Shown here piece after piece: positions 1-6,609 of a stretch of 15,736 nt of DNA. Every line of letters starts with the position of its first letter. The stretch's first letter is position 1. The stretch is taken from the NCBI GenBank assembly GCA_023416895.1, contig JAEZGQ010000068.1, positions 1 through 15,736 of the forward strand, given 5' to 3'. This DNA is from Bacillota bacterium. GTDB taxonomy: Bacteria > Bacillota > Clostridia > Christensenellales > CAG-138. The translations under genes and the position numbers were made by a program. The notes under the pieces are model-generated. The model saw only the letters and a list, made by a program, of their open reading frames with translations, had not been told where the DNA came from and made no database searches.

Positions 1-54
1 CGCCAAAGCGGCAATAACCGCTGCGGCAAACAAAAGTTTGCGGCTGCGCTTCAA
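1..54 (-). CDS. Partial exported protein (N-terminus only)
   Basis: Only the first 18 codons lie in the window; the gene continues past base 1. It starts with TTG at 54, preceded by the Shine-Dalgarno AAAGGAGA at 61-68 with a 6-nt spacer. The encoded start, MKRSRKLLFAAAVIAALA, is a classic signal peptide beginning: basic residues, then an alanine-rich hydrophobic core. It lies 86 nt downstream of the surface-protein gene on the same strand, so it is probably the next gene of the same surface cluster. The product beyond the signal peptide cannot be identified. The frame is open to the edge and the ribosome site is good, so I believe the gene is real although very little is visible. Confidence 0.6.
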   Translation of the reverse strand, partial: MKRSRKLLFAAAVIAALA

Positions 55-89
55 GTTGCTTCTCCTTTGTTGAAGGAAATGTCCAATCA

Positions 90-126
90 GGCGGAGCGGC
101 GCCGTTTTCTAGGCTCGCGCTCCGCC
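90..126 (-). other. Intercistronic stem-loop
   Basis: A 9-bp perfect stem (GGCGGAGCG at 90-98 with CGCTCCGCC at 118-126) encloses a GC-rich loop. It lies between the stop codon of the surface protein (141) and the start of the next minus-strand gene (54). No T tract follows it on the minus strand, so it is not a standard intrinsic terminator. It could be an mRNA processing or stability element between operon genes. Confidence 0.4.
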
Positions 127-140
127 GTTCTTATTAGCTG

Positions 141-1547
141 TTACGGGGCGGGAATATACGAAATGGTGAACACCATCGTGCCCTGATAGCTGCCCGCTGC
201 GGTGATGACGTTTGTATTTACTTCCGCACGGCCATCATGCGTGCCGCCCGCTGTGAACGATGCAAATTCCGTACCTGTAGCAAGCGCAGTACCACCGGTG
301 GCTTGATTGAACAACGAGTAAGCAAGCTTAGCTGCAGCTTCATCCGTTCCGTTTTTCATGTTGAAGTCGCTGGCAACCATGACCTGTACTTTTGCGCCAT
401 TGTCAATAATCAAATTTTGAGCCGTTACATCGAACTCTTTCTTGATGACTCCAGTACCCTTGGTAAGCGTACCGAAATTCACGCTTGCGGGAATCACAAT
501 GGTGTAGGATGATTCAACGCCAGCAAGCACTTTCGTAGTTGACTCCATGGCTTCGTTTGCCGATAAATACCAGTTATCTCCAACATGTGCTGCAAAGTCT
601 ACGGGCATGCATGCACGCCCAATGGATAAACCATCAATTGGCACTTCATCATCCATGTATTTGCAGTATGCGGTGGCGGAGATACCGTATATGTAATAAG
701 AACCAGTAGCTTCATACTTCCAGTATGTTTTTCCATCATAGGTAATTGTTGGCGATGCGGTACCTGTAATCGTGCAACCGCTCATCTTGAAGTTTGTGAT
801 GACAGCCGAATCCTTTTTATGAATAAGCCCGGCAACTCCGCCGACATCATAGCACCCCGTGATATTATTGTTGTAGGCTTCACAGTTCGTGAAAGTCATG
901 GTAGGGCCGTCTCCCCCAGAAAAACCTAGAAATGTGCCAACTTTCCCAAAACCGTTTACTGCACTATTGGTAACTTTAATGTTTTCAAATGTCGTATTAC
1001 TGTATGCCAGTCCAACGACTACAGCAACTCCGTTGGTATTACTTGTTGCGCCATTTGCTTTCAGTGGCGGGGTTACATTGGCATTGCTGAAAATTACGTT
1101 TTTGATGGTCATTACAGAAGCGGTTTGGCCAAAAAATCCAGAATAAAAGTAAGTTGTTCCGTTGTTATAAGCACCGGTATTTACACTCATATTCGAAATC
1201 GTTTTGCCATTGCCATCAAACGTAAAATTTGAGAGGTCTGCTTTTTTACCATACGCGTCAATAGGTACCCAATAATGAGCACTAAGGTCGATGTCGTTTG
1301 AGAGCTGAATGGTTTTACCGGAAAATACACTGTTGGATATACTGGTTTCCACCTGGTTAATGATGGCTGCGAAACCAGCGAGGTCAGCCGCATCTTCGAT
1401 GTTATAAACTGTGGCAGAGCTGTCGTACCAGGTTATGTCGTAGTTGCCGATGTCCGTCCAATTTCCGGTCGTTGCCGCCAACGCCGTCGCCGGTAACAAC
1501 GTCAGCACCATTGCTACCGCAAGAATGAAGACCAAGGTTTTTTTCAT
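141..1547 (-). CDS. Secreted GLUG/beta-helix-type surface protein
   Basis: A 468-residue exported protein. The start is the ATG at 1547 (MKKTLVFILAVAM...), which has AAAAGGAGAG 7-8 nt upstream; a longer in-frame start at 1607 lacks this and overlaps the upstream gene. Residues 1-24 form a signal peptide with a likely ALA-A cleavage site. Residues about 30-240 hold motifs typical of GLUG-type beta-helix surface proteins: 'DAADLAGFAAIIN', 'IQLSNDIDL', 'FDGNGKTISNM', 'GFFGQTASVMTIKNV' and 'GGVAGLIHKKDSAVITN'. The last ~120 residues (from about YTIVIPASVNFGTL) look like a separate beta-sandwich. The chain ends in YIPAP with no LPXTG sorting signal, so anchoring must be non-covalent or absent. Its base composition is more AT-rich than the second half of the window. 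An adhesin or S-layer-associated role is inference. Confidence 0.75.
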   Translation of the reverse strand: MKKTLVFILAVAMVLTLLPATALAATTGNWTDIGNYDITWYDSSATVYNIEDAADLAGFAAIINQVETSISNSVFSGKTIQLSNDIDLSAHYWVPIDAYGKKADLSNFTFDGNGKTISNMSVNTGAYNNGTTYFYSGFFGQTASVMTIKNVIFSNANVTPPLKANGATSNTNGVAVVVGLAYSNTTFENIKVTNSAVNGFGKVGTFLGFSGGDGPTMTFTNCEAYNNNITGCYDVGGVAGLIHKKDSAVITNFKMSGCTITGTASPTITYDGKTYWKYEATGSYYIYGISATAYCKYMDDEVPIDGLSIGRACMPVDFAAHVGDNWYLSANEAMESTTKVLAGVESSYTIVIPASVNFGTLTKGTGVIKKEFDVTAQNLIIDNGAKVQVMVASDFNMKNGTDEAAAKLAYSLFNQATGGTALATGTEFASFTAGGTHDGRAEVNTNVITAAGSYQGTMVFTISYIPAP

Positions 1548-1596
1548 GATGTTTCTCTCCTTTTGTTTTTTCAAGCGGATGAACCGCTTATATTCC

Positions 1597-2412
1597 TCAT
1601 TCCGCAATCAGCACGATCTCCACTTCTGCACCGTTCATGGGGGAAAGGTCGCCCAAAGCATAGGTTTCGTATTTCACTTTTGCGCCGTACTCGCCGCTTT
1701 CAAGCGCTTTAGCAAGCGTAATGTCGTAAAGCCCTTTGCCGGGCTCAATCATTTTCGATTGGTAGAGCACAGTGCCATCGCTGAGCATAAGGCTTATGAC
1801 AAAGTAGCAGGGGTTGCCCTCCGGGTTTTGAAAGTTCACCTTTACATCCGTTTGGTTTGCATCGATGGTGATGCTCTCATAGCCGGGTATGGCGATGCCT
1901 GCCGTAACACCGCCCGTGTCGCGCGGCTGCACGCCTTCCCAATCCACCGCGCCTTCCTCTAAATCAGGCGCGGGCGCCTGTGCAGTTAAGTCGGCGGCTT
2001 GTACATTACTGTTCCACAAGCTCGGCCCGAAAACGGCAGCTGCGGCAATGAGTGCAACGCACAGCACCAGCGCCGCAGCGCGCAGCACAATTACGTTTTC
2101 AAGCAGCGCCGCGTAGCGCTCTTCCCCGAGCGCGACAAAGCCTTTTTCCCGATACAGCAAGCGGCTATGCGCGCCGTATTTGAAAACCGGCAGCCGGCGG
2201 GTGCCGAAATTCATCCGCCCGATTTTTTTGTTCCTGCTGTTTGCCGCAAACTCGCCGACCCGCTCAAACTCTCCCGAGGGGTAGAAGCTCATCATTTGCT
2301 TTTTGGTGTAACAGCCCTGCTCGGTTCCTTTGGCAGTAAATTTTGCGCCATAATTGCTTTTTTGCTCCGCCTGCCAGATGGGAAGTACCTGTGTGTTTTG
2401 ATAGGGTTCCAT
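1597..2412 (-). CDS. Single-pass membrane protein, unknown function
   Basis: A 271-residue protein that I do not recognise as a named family. The ATG at 2412 follows an AAAGGATGAGGGT stretch. Residues 1-107 are hydrophilic and probably cytoplasmic, rich in Lys, Arg and aromatic residues. Residues about 109-129 are one strongly hydrophobic segment (LRAAALVLCVALIAAAAVFG). Residues 130-271 would lie outside: a Pro/Ala/Glu linker, then a ~110-residue beta-rich domain with phrases such as 'SITIDANQTDVKVNFQNPEG' and 'CYFVISLMLSDGT'. It ends 49 nt before the surface protein starts on the same strand, so the two are probably co-transcribed. The arrangement suggests a membrane-tethered accessory or anchor for the secreted protein, but this is inference from position only. 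Confidence 0.7.
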   Translation of the reverse strand: MEPYQNTQVLPIWQAEQKSNYGAKFTAKGTEQGCYTKKQMMSFYPSGEFERVGEFAANSRNKKIGRMNFGTRRLPVFKYGAHSRLLYREKGFVALGEERYAALLENVIVLRAAALVLCVALIAAAAVFGPSLWNSNVQAADLTAQAPAPDLEEGAVDWEGVQPRDTGGVTAGIAIPGYESITIDANQTDVKVNFQNPEGNPCYFVISLMLSDGTVLYQSKMIEPGKGLYDITLAKALESGEYGAKVKYETYALGDLSPMNGAEVEIVLIAE

Positions 2413-2647
2413 ACCCTCATCCTTTCCTTTTGCTTTTGTAGCTTCGCACGAAAATACAGCCTTGTTTCAATTGTTTCTAACCCCGTGGTTGAACCCTCGA
2501 TTTGTGTTAAATGCCAAGGTAAGATCAAGGGCGCTGCTAAATAAAATTCGCAGGCCTGAGGGCAAATGTTGTAAAAATTCTTTCACGCAACTGAAACAAT
2601 TATAAAGTCAGCCATTAAAAAAAAACGTCGATGCGTGGAGGCTTATT

Positions 2648-2719
2648 GTGAAATTTCATGTCGTTTCATCAACAGTGGATTATGGGAAACCGTTTTTTGA
2701 GAGACCCAAAGAAGCTTGA
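2648..2719 (+). CDS. Candidate small ORF upstream of dpaA
   Basis: A GTG-initiated reading frame of 23 residues (MKFHVVSSTVDYGKPFFERP followed by KEA), with a GGAGG at 2637-2641 and an ideal 6-nt spacer. A terminator-like hairpin begins 16 nt after its TGA. Ribosome site, short frame, stop and hairpin together look like a complete small transcription unit or a leader peptide. There is no recognisable family and no clear promoter, and so short an ORF can occur by chance, so this stays tentative. Confidence 0.3.
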   Translation: MKFHVVSSTVDYGKPFFERPKEA

Positions 2720-2735
2720 TAAAGCACAAAGAAAA

Positions 2736-2756
2736 CCCGCCTCATTGCAAGGCGGG
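2736..2756. terminator. Terminator-like hairpin
   Basis: A 7-bp perfect stem (CCCGCCT at 2736-2742 with AGGCGGG at 2750-2756) with a 7-nt loop. Read on the plus strand it is followed by CTTTG; on the minus strand by TTTTCTTTG. Both tracts are short. It sits between divergent genes, so it probably ends the small plus-strand unit at 2648-2719 or insulates dpaA from upstream transcription. Confidence 0.5.
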
Positions 2757-2798
2757 CTTTGTATCAGCAATTAAATTTGTGCGGCGCATGCCTAGGGT

Positions 2799-2827
2799 AC
2801 CTAAAATGACCGAATTCATATACTGTA
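2799..2827 (+). promoter_or_regulatory. Candidate sporulation (sigma-E/K) promoter of dpaA
   Basis: CATATACT at 2817-2824 matches seven of eight positions of the sigma-E -10 (CATACAMT), and its CATA also fits sigma-K. An AC at 2799-2800, 16 bp upstream, resembles the sigma-K -35. It lies about 30 bp before the dpaA start. The homologous B. subtilis spoVF operon is transcribed by sigma-K in the mother cell. No good sigma-A promoter is seen here. Read by eye only. Confidence 0.4.
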
Positions 2828-2857
2828 TCAAAGATCATGTTCGGGAGATGCATTTCA

Positions 2858-3622
2858 ATGCTTTTTTTGATTCAGGAGAGCGACCTAAGGATGAAGTATT
2901 TGCGGCAAAAACTTAACAACAAAGGTTATGAAACGAGGGAATTTACAGCCGTTCCCAAGGGACCGGCCATTTTGATCGTCTCGCCGGGGAAAAAGCCGGA
3001 TCAGCTCATCGAGATGATGAAAGAACTTGCGCCCGGATCGGTTCTTGTTGGGGCGCAGAGTAGCGATGCTCTTAAGGAGCAGGCAAGTTTATGTGGTGTT
3101 CAATATCTCAACCTCATGGAGGATGAGGCTTTTGCCGTACAAAACGCGATCCCGACTGCGGAAGGCGCACTCAGCATCATTTTATCAAACACGGAATGCG
3201 TGCTCCGGGGGATGGACATCGCGATCGTCGGGTTTGGCCGTATCGGAAGGGTGCTTTCGCAAATGCTGTACCTTTTGGGTGCGAACGTACACGTGATTGC
3301 AAGAAACCCAATCGACAGAGCATGGGCAACGGGCTTTTCTACCTGTGATTTGAAAGCCATGCCGGAGGAGCTTAAAATTTGCAAAGTATTGGTAAACACG
3401 GTGCCCGCCCAGATCATCGGTAAAAACGCACTGCAGGCGCTGCCTGAAAAATCTCTTCTGATCGAACTTGCATCTACGCCTTACGGGTTTGACGGCGATA
3501 CGGCGCGTGAGCTTGGCCACATGGTTATTCTTGCGCAGGCATTGCCGGCAAAAGTAGCGCCCGACAGCGCATCCGATTATATGGCGGAAGCTGTCTTAAG
3601 GCTTATCGCGCAGCATACATAA
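2858..3622 (+). CDS. dpaA: Dipicolinate synthase subunit A
   Basis: The SpoVFA/DpaA subunit of dipicolinate synthase, which with DpaB oxidises the DapA product to dipicolinic acid in the mother cell for loading into the spore core as Ca-DPA. The protein is 254 residues; I chose ATG 2858 (MLFLIQESDLRMKYL) because it aligns with the family start and has GGGAG 10 nt upstream, while the in-frame ATG at 2837 does not. Residues 97-105 (NAIPTAEGA) and the Rossmann nucleotide-binding loop GFGRIG (125-130) are diagnostic, and the C-terminal half matches DpaA throughout (e.g. 'ALPAKVAPDSASDYMAEAVL'). It is somewhat shorter than the ~297-residue Bacillus protein, and the usual N-terminal GGD-type turn reads ESD here. 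dpaB follows after 37 nt. Confidence 0.93.
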   Translation: MLFLIQESDLRMKYLRQKLNNKGYETREFTAVPKGPAILIVSPGKKPDQLIEMMKELAPGSVLVGAQSSDALKEQASLCGVQYLNLMEDEAFAVQNAIPTAEGALSIILSNTECVLRGMDIAIVGFGRIGRVLSQMLYLLGANVHVIARNPIDRAWATGFSTCDLKAMPEELKICKVLVNTVPAQIIGKNALQALPEKSLLIELASTPYGFDGDTARELGHMVILAQALPAKVAPDSASDYMAEAVLRLIAQHT

Positions 3623-3659
3623 CTCGGATTCATATTTCAGCATAGAGGAGGGACAATTT

Positions 3660-4235
3660 ATGTTAGAGAATAAGGTAATCGGCTTTGCGCTGACGGGGTC
3701 ATTCTGCACGTTGGGCGAGGCGATTGATCAAATGGAGCTTCTGTCGAAAACCGGATGCAAAATCATACCCATCGTTTCGGATTCGGTTGCTTCAACCGAT
3801 ACCCGCTTTGGAAAAGCAGCGGATTTTATCGAGCGCATTGAGAAAATTTGCGGATGTAAAGTGGTGAGAACCATCGTGGACGCAGAACCTGTGGGGCCAA
3901 AGAAACTTCTGGACCTTTTGGTCGTTATGCCATGCACCGGGAACACGATGGCAAAGCTGTACAACGGAATTACCGATACGCCCGTCACCATGGCATGCAA
4001 AGCCCATTTGCGAAACGGAAGACCGCTTTTGATCGCTCCGGCCACAAACGACGGAATGTCCATGAACGCCAGAAATATCGGAGGTTTGTTGAACATTAAA
4101 AATGTTTATCTTGTACCTTCCGGTCAGGATGACTGCTACAAAAAACCCACTTCGCTCATCGCGAACTATGCTTTGCTGATACCAGCCATAGAAAAAGCGC
4201 TCAGCGGGGAATGCCTTCAGCCGCAGCTGATCTAG
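3660..4235 (+). CDS. dpaB: Dipicolinate synthase subunit B
   Basis: The SpoVFB/DpaB subunit, 191 residues, close to the family's ~200. It belongs to the flavoprotein (phosphopantothenoylcysteine decarboxylase-like) fold. Diagnostic stretches are the N-terminal 'GFALTGSFCTLGEAI', the central 'VVMPCTGNTMAKLYNGITDT', and 'LLIAPATNDGMSMNARNIG' near the C-terminus. The start at 3660 has a strong AGAGGAGGG 7-8 nt upstream. It is the second gene of the dpaA-dpaB unit and is followed 25 nt later by a strong intrinsic terminator, so sporulation transcription from the dpaA promoter may largely end here. Together with dpaA it indicates a true endospore former using the classical DPA synthase, rather than the Etf-based route of some Clostridium species. 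Confidence 0.95.
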   Translation: MLENKVIGFALTGSFCTLGEAIDQMELLSKTGCKIIPIVSDSVASTDTRFGKAADFIERIEKICGCKVVRTIVDAEPVGPKKLLDLLVVMPCTGNTMAKLYNGITDTPVTMACKAHLRNGRPLLIAPATNDGMSMNARNIGGLLNIKNVYLVPSGQDDCYKKPTSLIANYALLIPAIEKALSGECLQPQLI

Positions 4236-4260
4236 AACAGTTCACACCCTCTGATATTGC

Positions 4261-4295
4261 TCGGTTAAGAGGTTTCTGCTCTTAACCGATTTTTT
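4261..4295 (+). terminator. Strong intrinsic terminator after dpaB
   Basis: An 11-bp perfect stem (TCGGTTAAGAG at 4261-4271 with CTCTTAACCGA at 4279-4289) with a 7-nt loop, followed directly by six T residues (4290-4295). This is a textbook plus-strand terminator, 25 nt after the dpaB stop and 87 nt before the aspartokinase start. Confidence 0.9.
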
Positions 4296-4337
4296 ATGTC
4301 AACAATTTGTTCTGTACGATAACAGCCGGAGGGGGTG

Positions 4338-4351
4338 ATCAATATATTGAT
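4338..4351. repeat. 14-bp perfect palindrome before lysC
   Basis: ATCAATATATTGAT is a perfect inverted repeat 31 bp upstream of the lysC start, between the dpaB terminator and the lysC ribosome binding site. It could be an operator for a dimeric regulator or a weak mRNA hairpin. No known consensus was recognised. Confidence 0.35.
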
Positions 4352-4382
4352 TGTATCAAACCACCGTAAAGGGAGCTTACTT

Positions 4383-5579
4383 ATGTTAATCGTAATGAAA
4401 TTCGGCGGATCTTCGCTTGCTACTGACGATAAAATCGAGAATGCGGCAAATATTATTGCCAATTCCAAACTTCAGGGAAATCAGATTGTTGCCGTGGTAT
4501 CGGCACAAGGCAAAACAACGGATGAGCTTGTAAGCAAAGGCTTGAATATCGCTTCTGTACCTTCGCCGAGGGAAAACGATGTGCTCATAAGCTCGGGCGA
4601 ACAAATTTCCATGTCGCTTATGGCAATGAAATTAAACGCCATCGGCTGTGACGCGGTTTCTCTTTGCGGCTGGCAGGCCGGAATTTATACGGATGACCGG
4701 TTCGGCAATGCAAACATCACCCGCATCGATACGGAGCGTGTCAAGAGCGAACTTGACAGCGGAAAAGTCGTGGTCGTCGCAGGCTTTCAAGGTGTCAGCG
4801 AGAACAACGACATCACAACGCTCGGGCGGGGCGGCTCGGATACGACCGCAATCGCGCTTGCGGCAGCGCTCAATGCGGACGCCTGCTTTATCTACACCGA
4901 TGTAAGCGGCGTCTATACAGCCAACCCCAGAGTCGTTGAGGATGCGATGAAGCACGCCGATATTTCCTATGATGAAATGCTTGAAATGAGTACGCTTGGT
5001 GCGAAGGTCCTTCATAACCGGTCCGTTCTCATGGCAAAGAGAAGCGGCGTAAAATTCGAGGTGCTCTCAAGCTTTGACGGACAGCGCGGAACATTGGTAC
5101 ATGACTTTGCCCAAGGAAAATATGTAAGCGGCGTTGTGTGCGATGACAATGTTGCCATGATCAACGTGATAGGCATCGCCAGCGGCGAGGCGACATGCAA
5201 GCTGTTCTCTTTGCTTGCACAAAACAACATCCAGGTAGATATCATCATCCGTTCACCGCGTTCGTTTGACGGTCTTGGCGTCGTCAGCTTTTCGGTTGCG
5301 GAAAAAACCGTGAAAAGCGTGCTGTGGCTTTTAAATGAAAAGGAAACGGAACTGGGTTACGACCATGTGTATGTTGAAAAGGACCTTGCGAAAATATCCG
5401 CGGTAGGCTCTGGTATAGCGGATAGCTGTATTGTTGCCTCTCAAATGCTCAGTGCCCTCAACGATCTGGGTCTTGAGCCTAAGTACATTACGACCGGCGA
5501 AATAAGGATCTCGGTCATCATCCCCAAATCTAGAGCTGCCGAGGCAGAAAAAGCGATCCACAGTATCTTGTTCAAATAA
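4383..5579 (+). CDS. lysC: Aspartokinase
   Basis: Aspartate kinase, the first step of the aspartate pathway (ATP + aspartate to aspartyl phosphate), leading here to lysine, diaminopimelate and dipicolinate. It has 398 residues from ATG 4383, chosen for the AAAGGGAG at 4368-4375 with a 7-nt spacer; the in-frame GTG at 4335 sits almost on top of a GGAGG. Motifs: KFGGSS at residues 6-11, GRGGSDTT near 150, and TDVSGVYTANPR near 180. Two ACT regulatory domains fill the last ~130 residues ('INVIGIASGEATCKLFSLLA' and 'ISAVGSGIADSCIVASQML'), so feedback control by lysine, threonine or DAP is expected; which one cannot be read. By position it corresponds to B. subtilis dapG. It lies after a strong terminator, so it needs read-through or its own promoter, and I found no convincing one. 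Confidence 0.95.
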   Translation: MLIVMKFGGSSLATDDKIENAANIIANSKLQGNQIVAVVSAQGKTTDELVSKGLNIASVPSPRENDVLISSGEQISMSLMAMKLNAIGCDAVSLCGWQAGIYTDDRFGNANITRIDTERVKSELDSGKVVVVAGFQGVSENNDITTLGRGGSDTTAIALAAALNADACFIYTDVSGVYTANPRVVEDAMKHADISYDEMLEMSTLGAKVLHNRSVLMAKRSGVKFEVLSSFDGQRGTLVHDFAQGKYVSGVVCDDNVAMINVIGIASGEATCKLFSLLAQNNIQVDIIIRSPRSFDGLGVVSFSVAEKTVKSVLWLLNEKETELGYDHVYVEKDLAKISAVGSGIADSCIVASQMLSALNDLGLEPKYITTGEIRISVIIPKSRAAEAEKAIHSILFK

Positions 5580-5624
5580 CTTTCGCTGCGGGAACGAAAA
5601 AAGAATCCGAACGAAAGCCTTGTA

Positions 5625-5665
5625 AAACAAACGCCTTTCTCCAAAGCGGAGAAAGGCGTTTGTTT
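5625..5665. terminator. Bidirectional intrinsic terminator
   Basis: An 18-bp perfect inverted repeat (5625-5642 with 5648-5665) with a 5-nt AAAGC loop. The arms end in TTTGTTT on either strand, so it can stop transcription both from lysC (plus) and from dapA (minus). It is placed exactly between these convergent genes. Confidence 0.92.
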
Positions 5666-5702
5666 GCGAACTGCGGGGGGGAACGCCGTCAGAGAAAAGA
5701 CC

Positions 5703-6590
5703 TTAAATCAGTGAAATAGCTTTCATGCGCGATTCCAATATCTTAAGCTTGTTGTCCGGCATATCGCACAAAGGCAACCGAAGCCCTCCGACGTCATATC
5801 CCATAAGTTTCAGCGCAGTTTTGACCGGTATGGGGTTCACATCGATAAAGAGGGTATTCATCAAATCAAGGTATTTTAAATGCAGCTTCAGCGCCTGTTC
5901 CGTTTTCCCTTCAAACCACAGCCTACAGATTTCATGTGTTTCCAAAGGCATAATATTTGAGAATACGGATATCACCCCTTTGGCGCCGAGGGAGAGGATG
6001 GGTATCGTTTGGTCGTCATTTCCCGAATAGATGTAAAGGTCATTCCCGCATTCGGCGGCAATGCGCGCAATTTGGGAGATATCTCCCGAAGCTTCCTTTG
6101 TTGCGACGATTTTCTCATGCTTGCTCAAAGCCTGATAGGTTTCCGTTGCGATGTTCAAGCCGGTTCTAGACGGAACATTGTAAAGGATAACGGGCAACGA
6201 GGTGCTGTCCGCCACTGCGTAAAAATGCTTGATCAGGCCGTTTTGTGAGGCCTTGTTATAGTATGGAGTAACGACCAGCAGCGCATCTGCCCCTTCTCTC
6301 ATTGCATATTTTGATAGCTCGATGCAATGATGCGTGTCGTTGCTGCCCGTGCCCGCAATAACAGGGATGCGGAAGTTTACGCACTCTATGCCAAAGCTAA
6401 TCAGCTTTTTGCGTTCATCATCTGTAAGCGTAGCGGTTTCCCCGGTTGTACCGCATATCACAATCGCGTCCGTTCTTTGCGCAATCTGAAACTCAATCAG
6501 CTTTGCGAATTCGTCATAGTTTACGCTTCCATCCCGTAAAAAGGGTGTAACAAGTGCCGTACCTGAACCTATAAAAGGCAATGCTTTCAT
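5703..6590 (-). CDS. dapA: 4-Hydroxy-tetrahydrodipicolinate synthase
   Basis: DapA condenses pyruvate with aspartate semialdehyde; the product is the branch point between lysine/diaminopimelate and, in sporulating cells, dipicolinate. It has 295 residues, normal for the family. Visible active-site residues: GTTGE at 47-51 (catalytic Thr), Tyr137 in LYNVPSRTG, and the Schiff-base Lys165 in ATKEASGD; Arg142 of SRTG would bind the substrate carboxylate. The ATG at 6590 has AAGGAG 7-8 nt upstream. It follows asd by 19 nt on the same strand, so the two form an operon that makes and uses aspartate semialdehyde. It converges on lysC, with a shared terminator between them. Confidence 0.96.
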   Translation of the reverse strand: MKALPFIGSGTALVTPFLRDGSVNYDEFAKLIEFQIAQRTDAIVICGTTGETATLTDDERKKLISFGIECVNFRIPVIAGTGSNDTHHCIELSKYAMREGADALLVVTPYYNKASQNGLIKHFYAVADSTSLPVILYNVPSRTGLNIATETYQALSKHEKIVATKEASGDISQIARIAAECGNDLYIYSGNDDQTIPILSLGAKGVISVFSNIMPLETHEICRLWFEGKTEQALKLHLKYLDLMNTLFIDVNPIPVKTALKLMGYDVGGLRLPLCDMPDNKLKILESRMKAISLI

Positions 6591-6609
6591 ATTCGCTCTC
6601 CTTCATGTA

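Larger units (their letters stand above)
2413..2857. other. Divergent intergenic region
   Basis: 445 bp separate the surface cluster (minus) from dpaA (plus). It holds a candidate 23-codon ORF (2648-2719), a hairpin (2736-2756) and a sporulation-type promoter before dpaA; all are listed separately. A TATAAT on the minus strand at 2604-2599 could be the -10 of the surface operon, but it has no good -35 and would leave a leader of nearly 190 nt. Nothing convincing was seen in 2430-2590; no known riboswitch was recognised on either strand. Confidence 0.5.

Noticed and set aside
90..126. Terminator after the surface-protein gene
   Set aside because: The hairpin is solid but no T tract follows it on the minus strand, so it is listed as a stem-loop rather than a terminator.
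2413..2600. Transposon or gene remnant, or a 6S-type RNA, in the intergenic region
   Set aside because: No inverted terminal repeats, no coherent protein similarity and no recognisable RNA fold could be seen; nothing beyond vague impressions supports it.
4335..4383. Longer aspartokinase from the GTG at 4335
   Set aside because: The GGAGG there is essentially adjacent to the GTG, whereas the ATG at 4383 has a well-spaced AAAGGGAG and gives the family's MKFGG start within a few residues.
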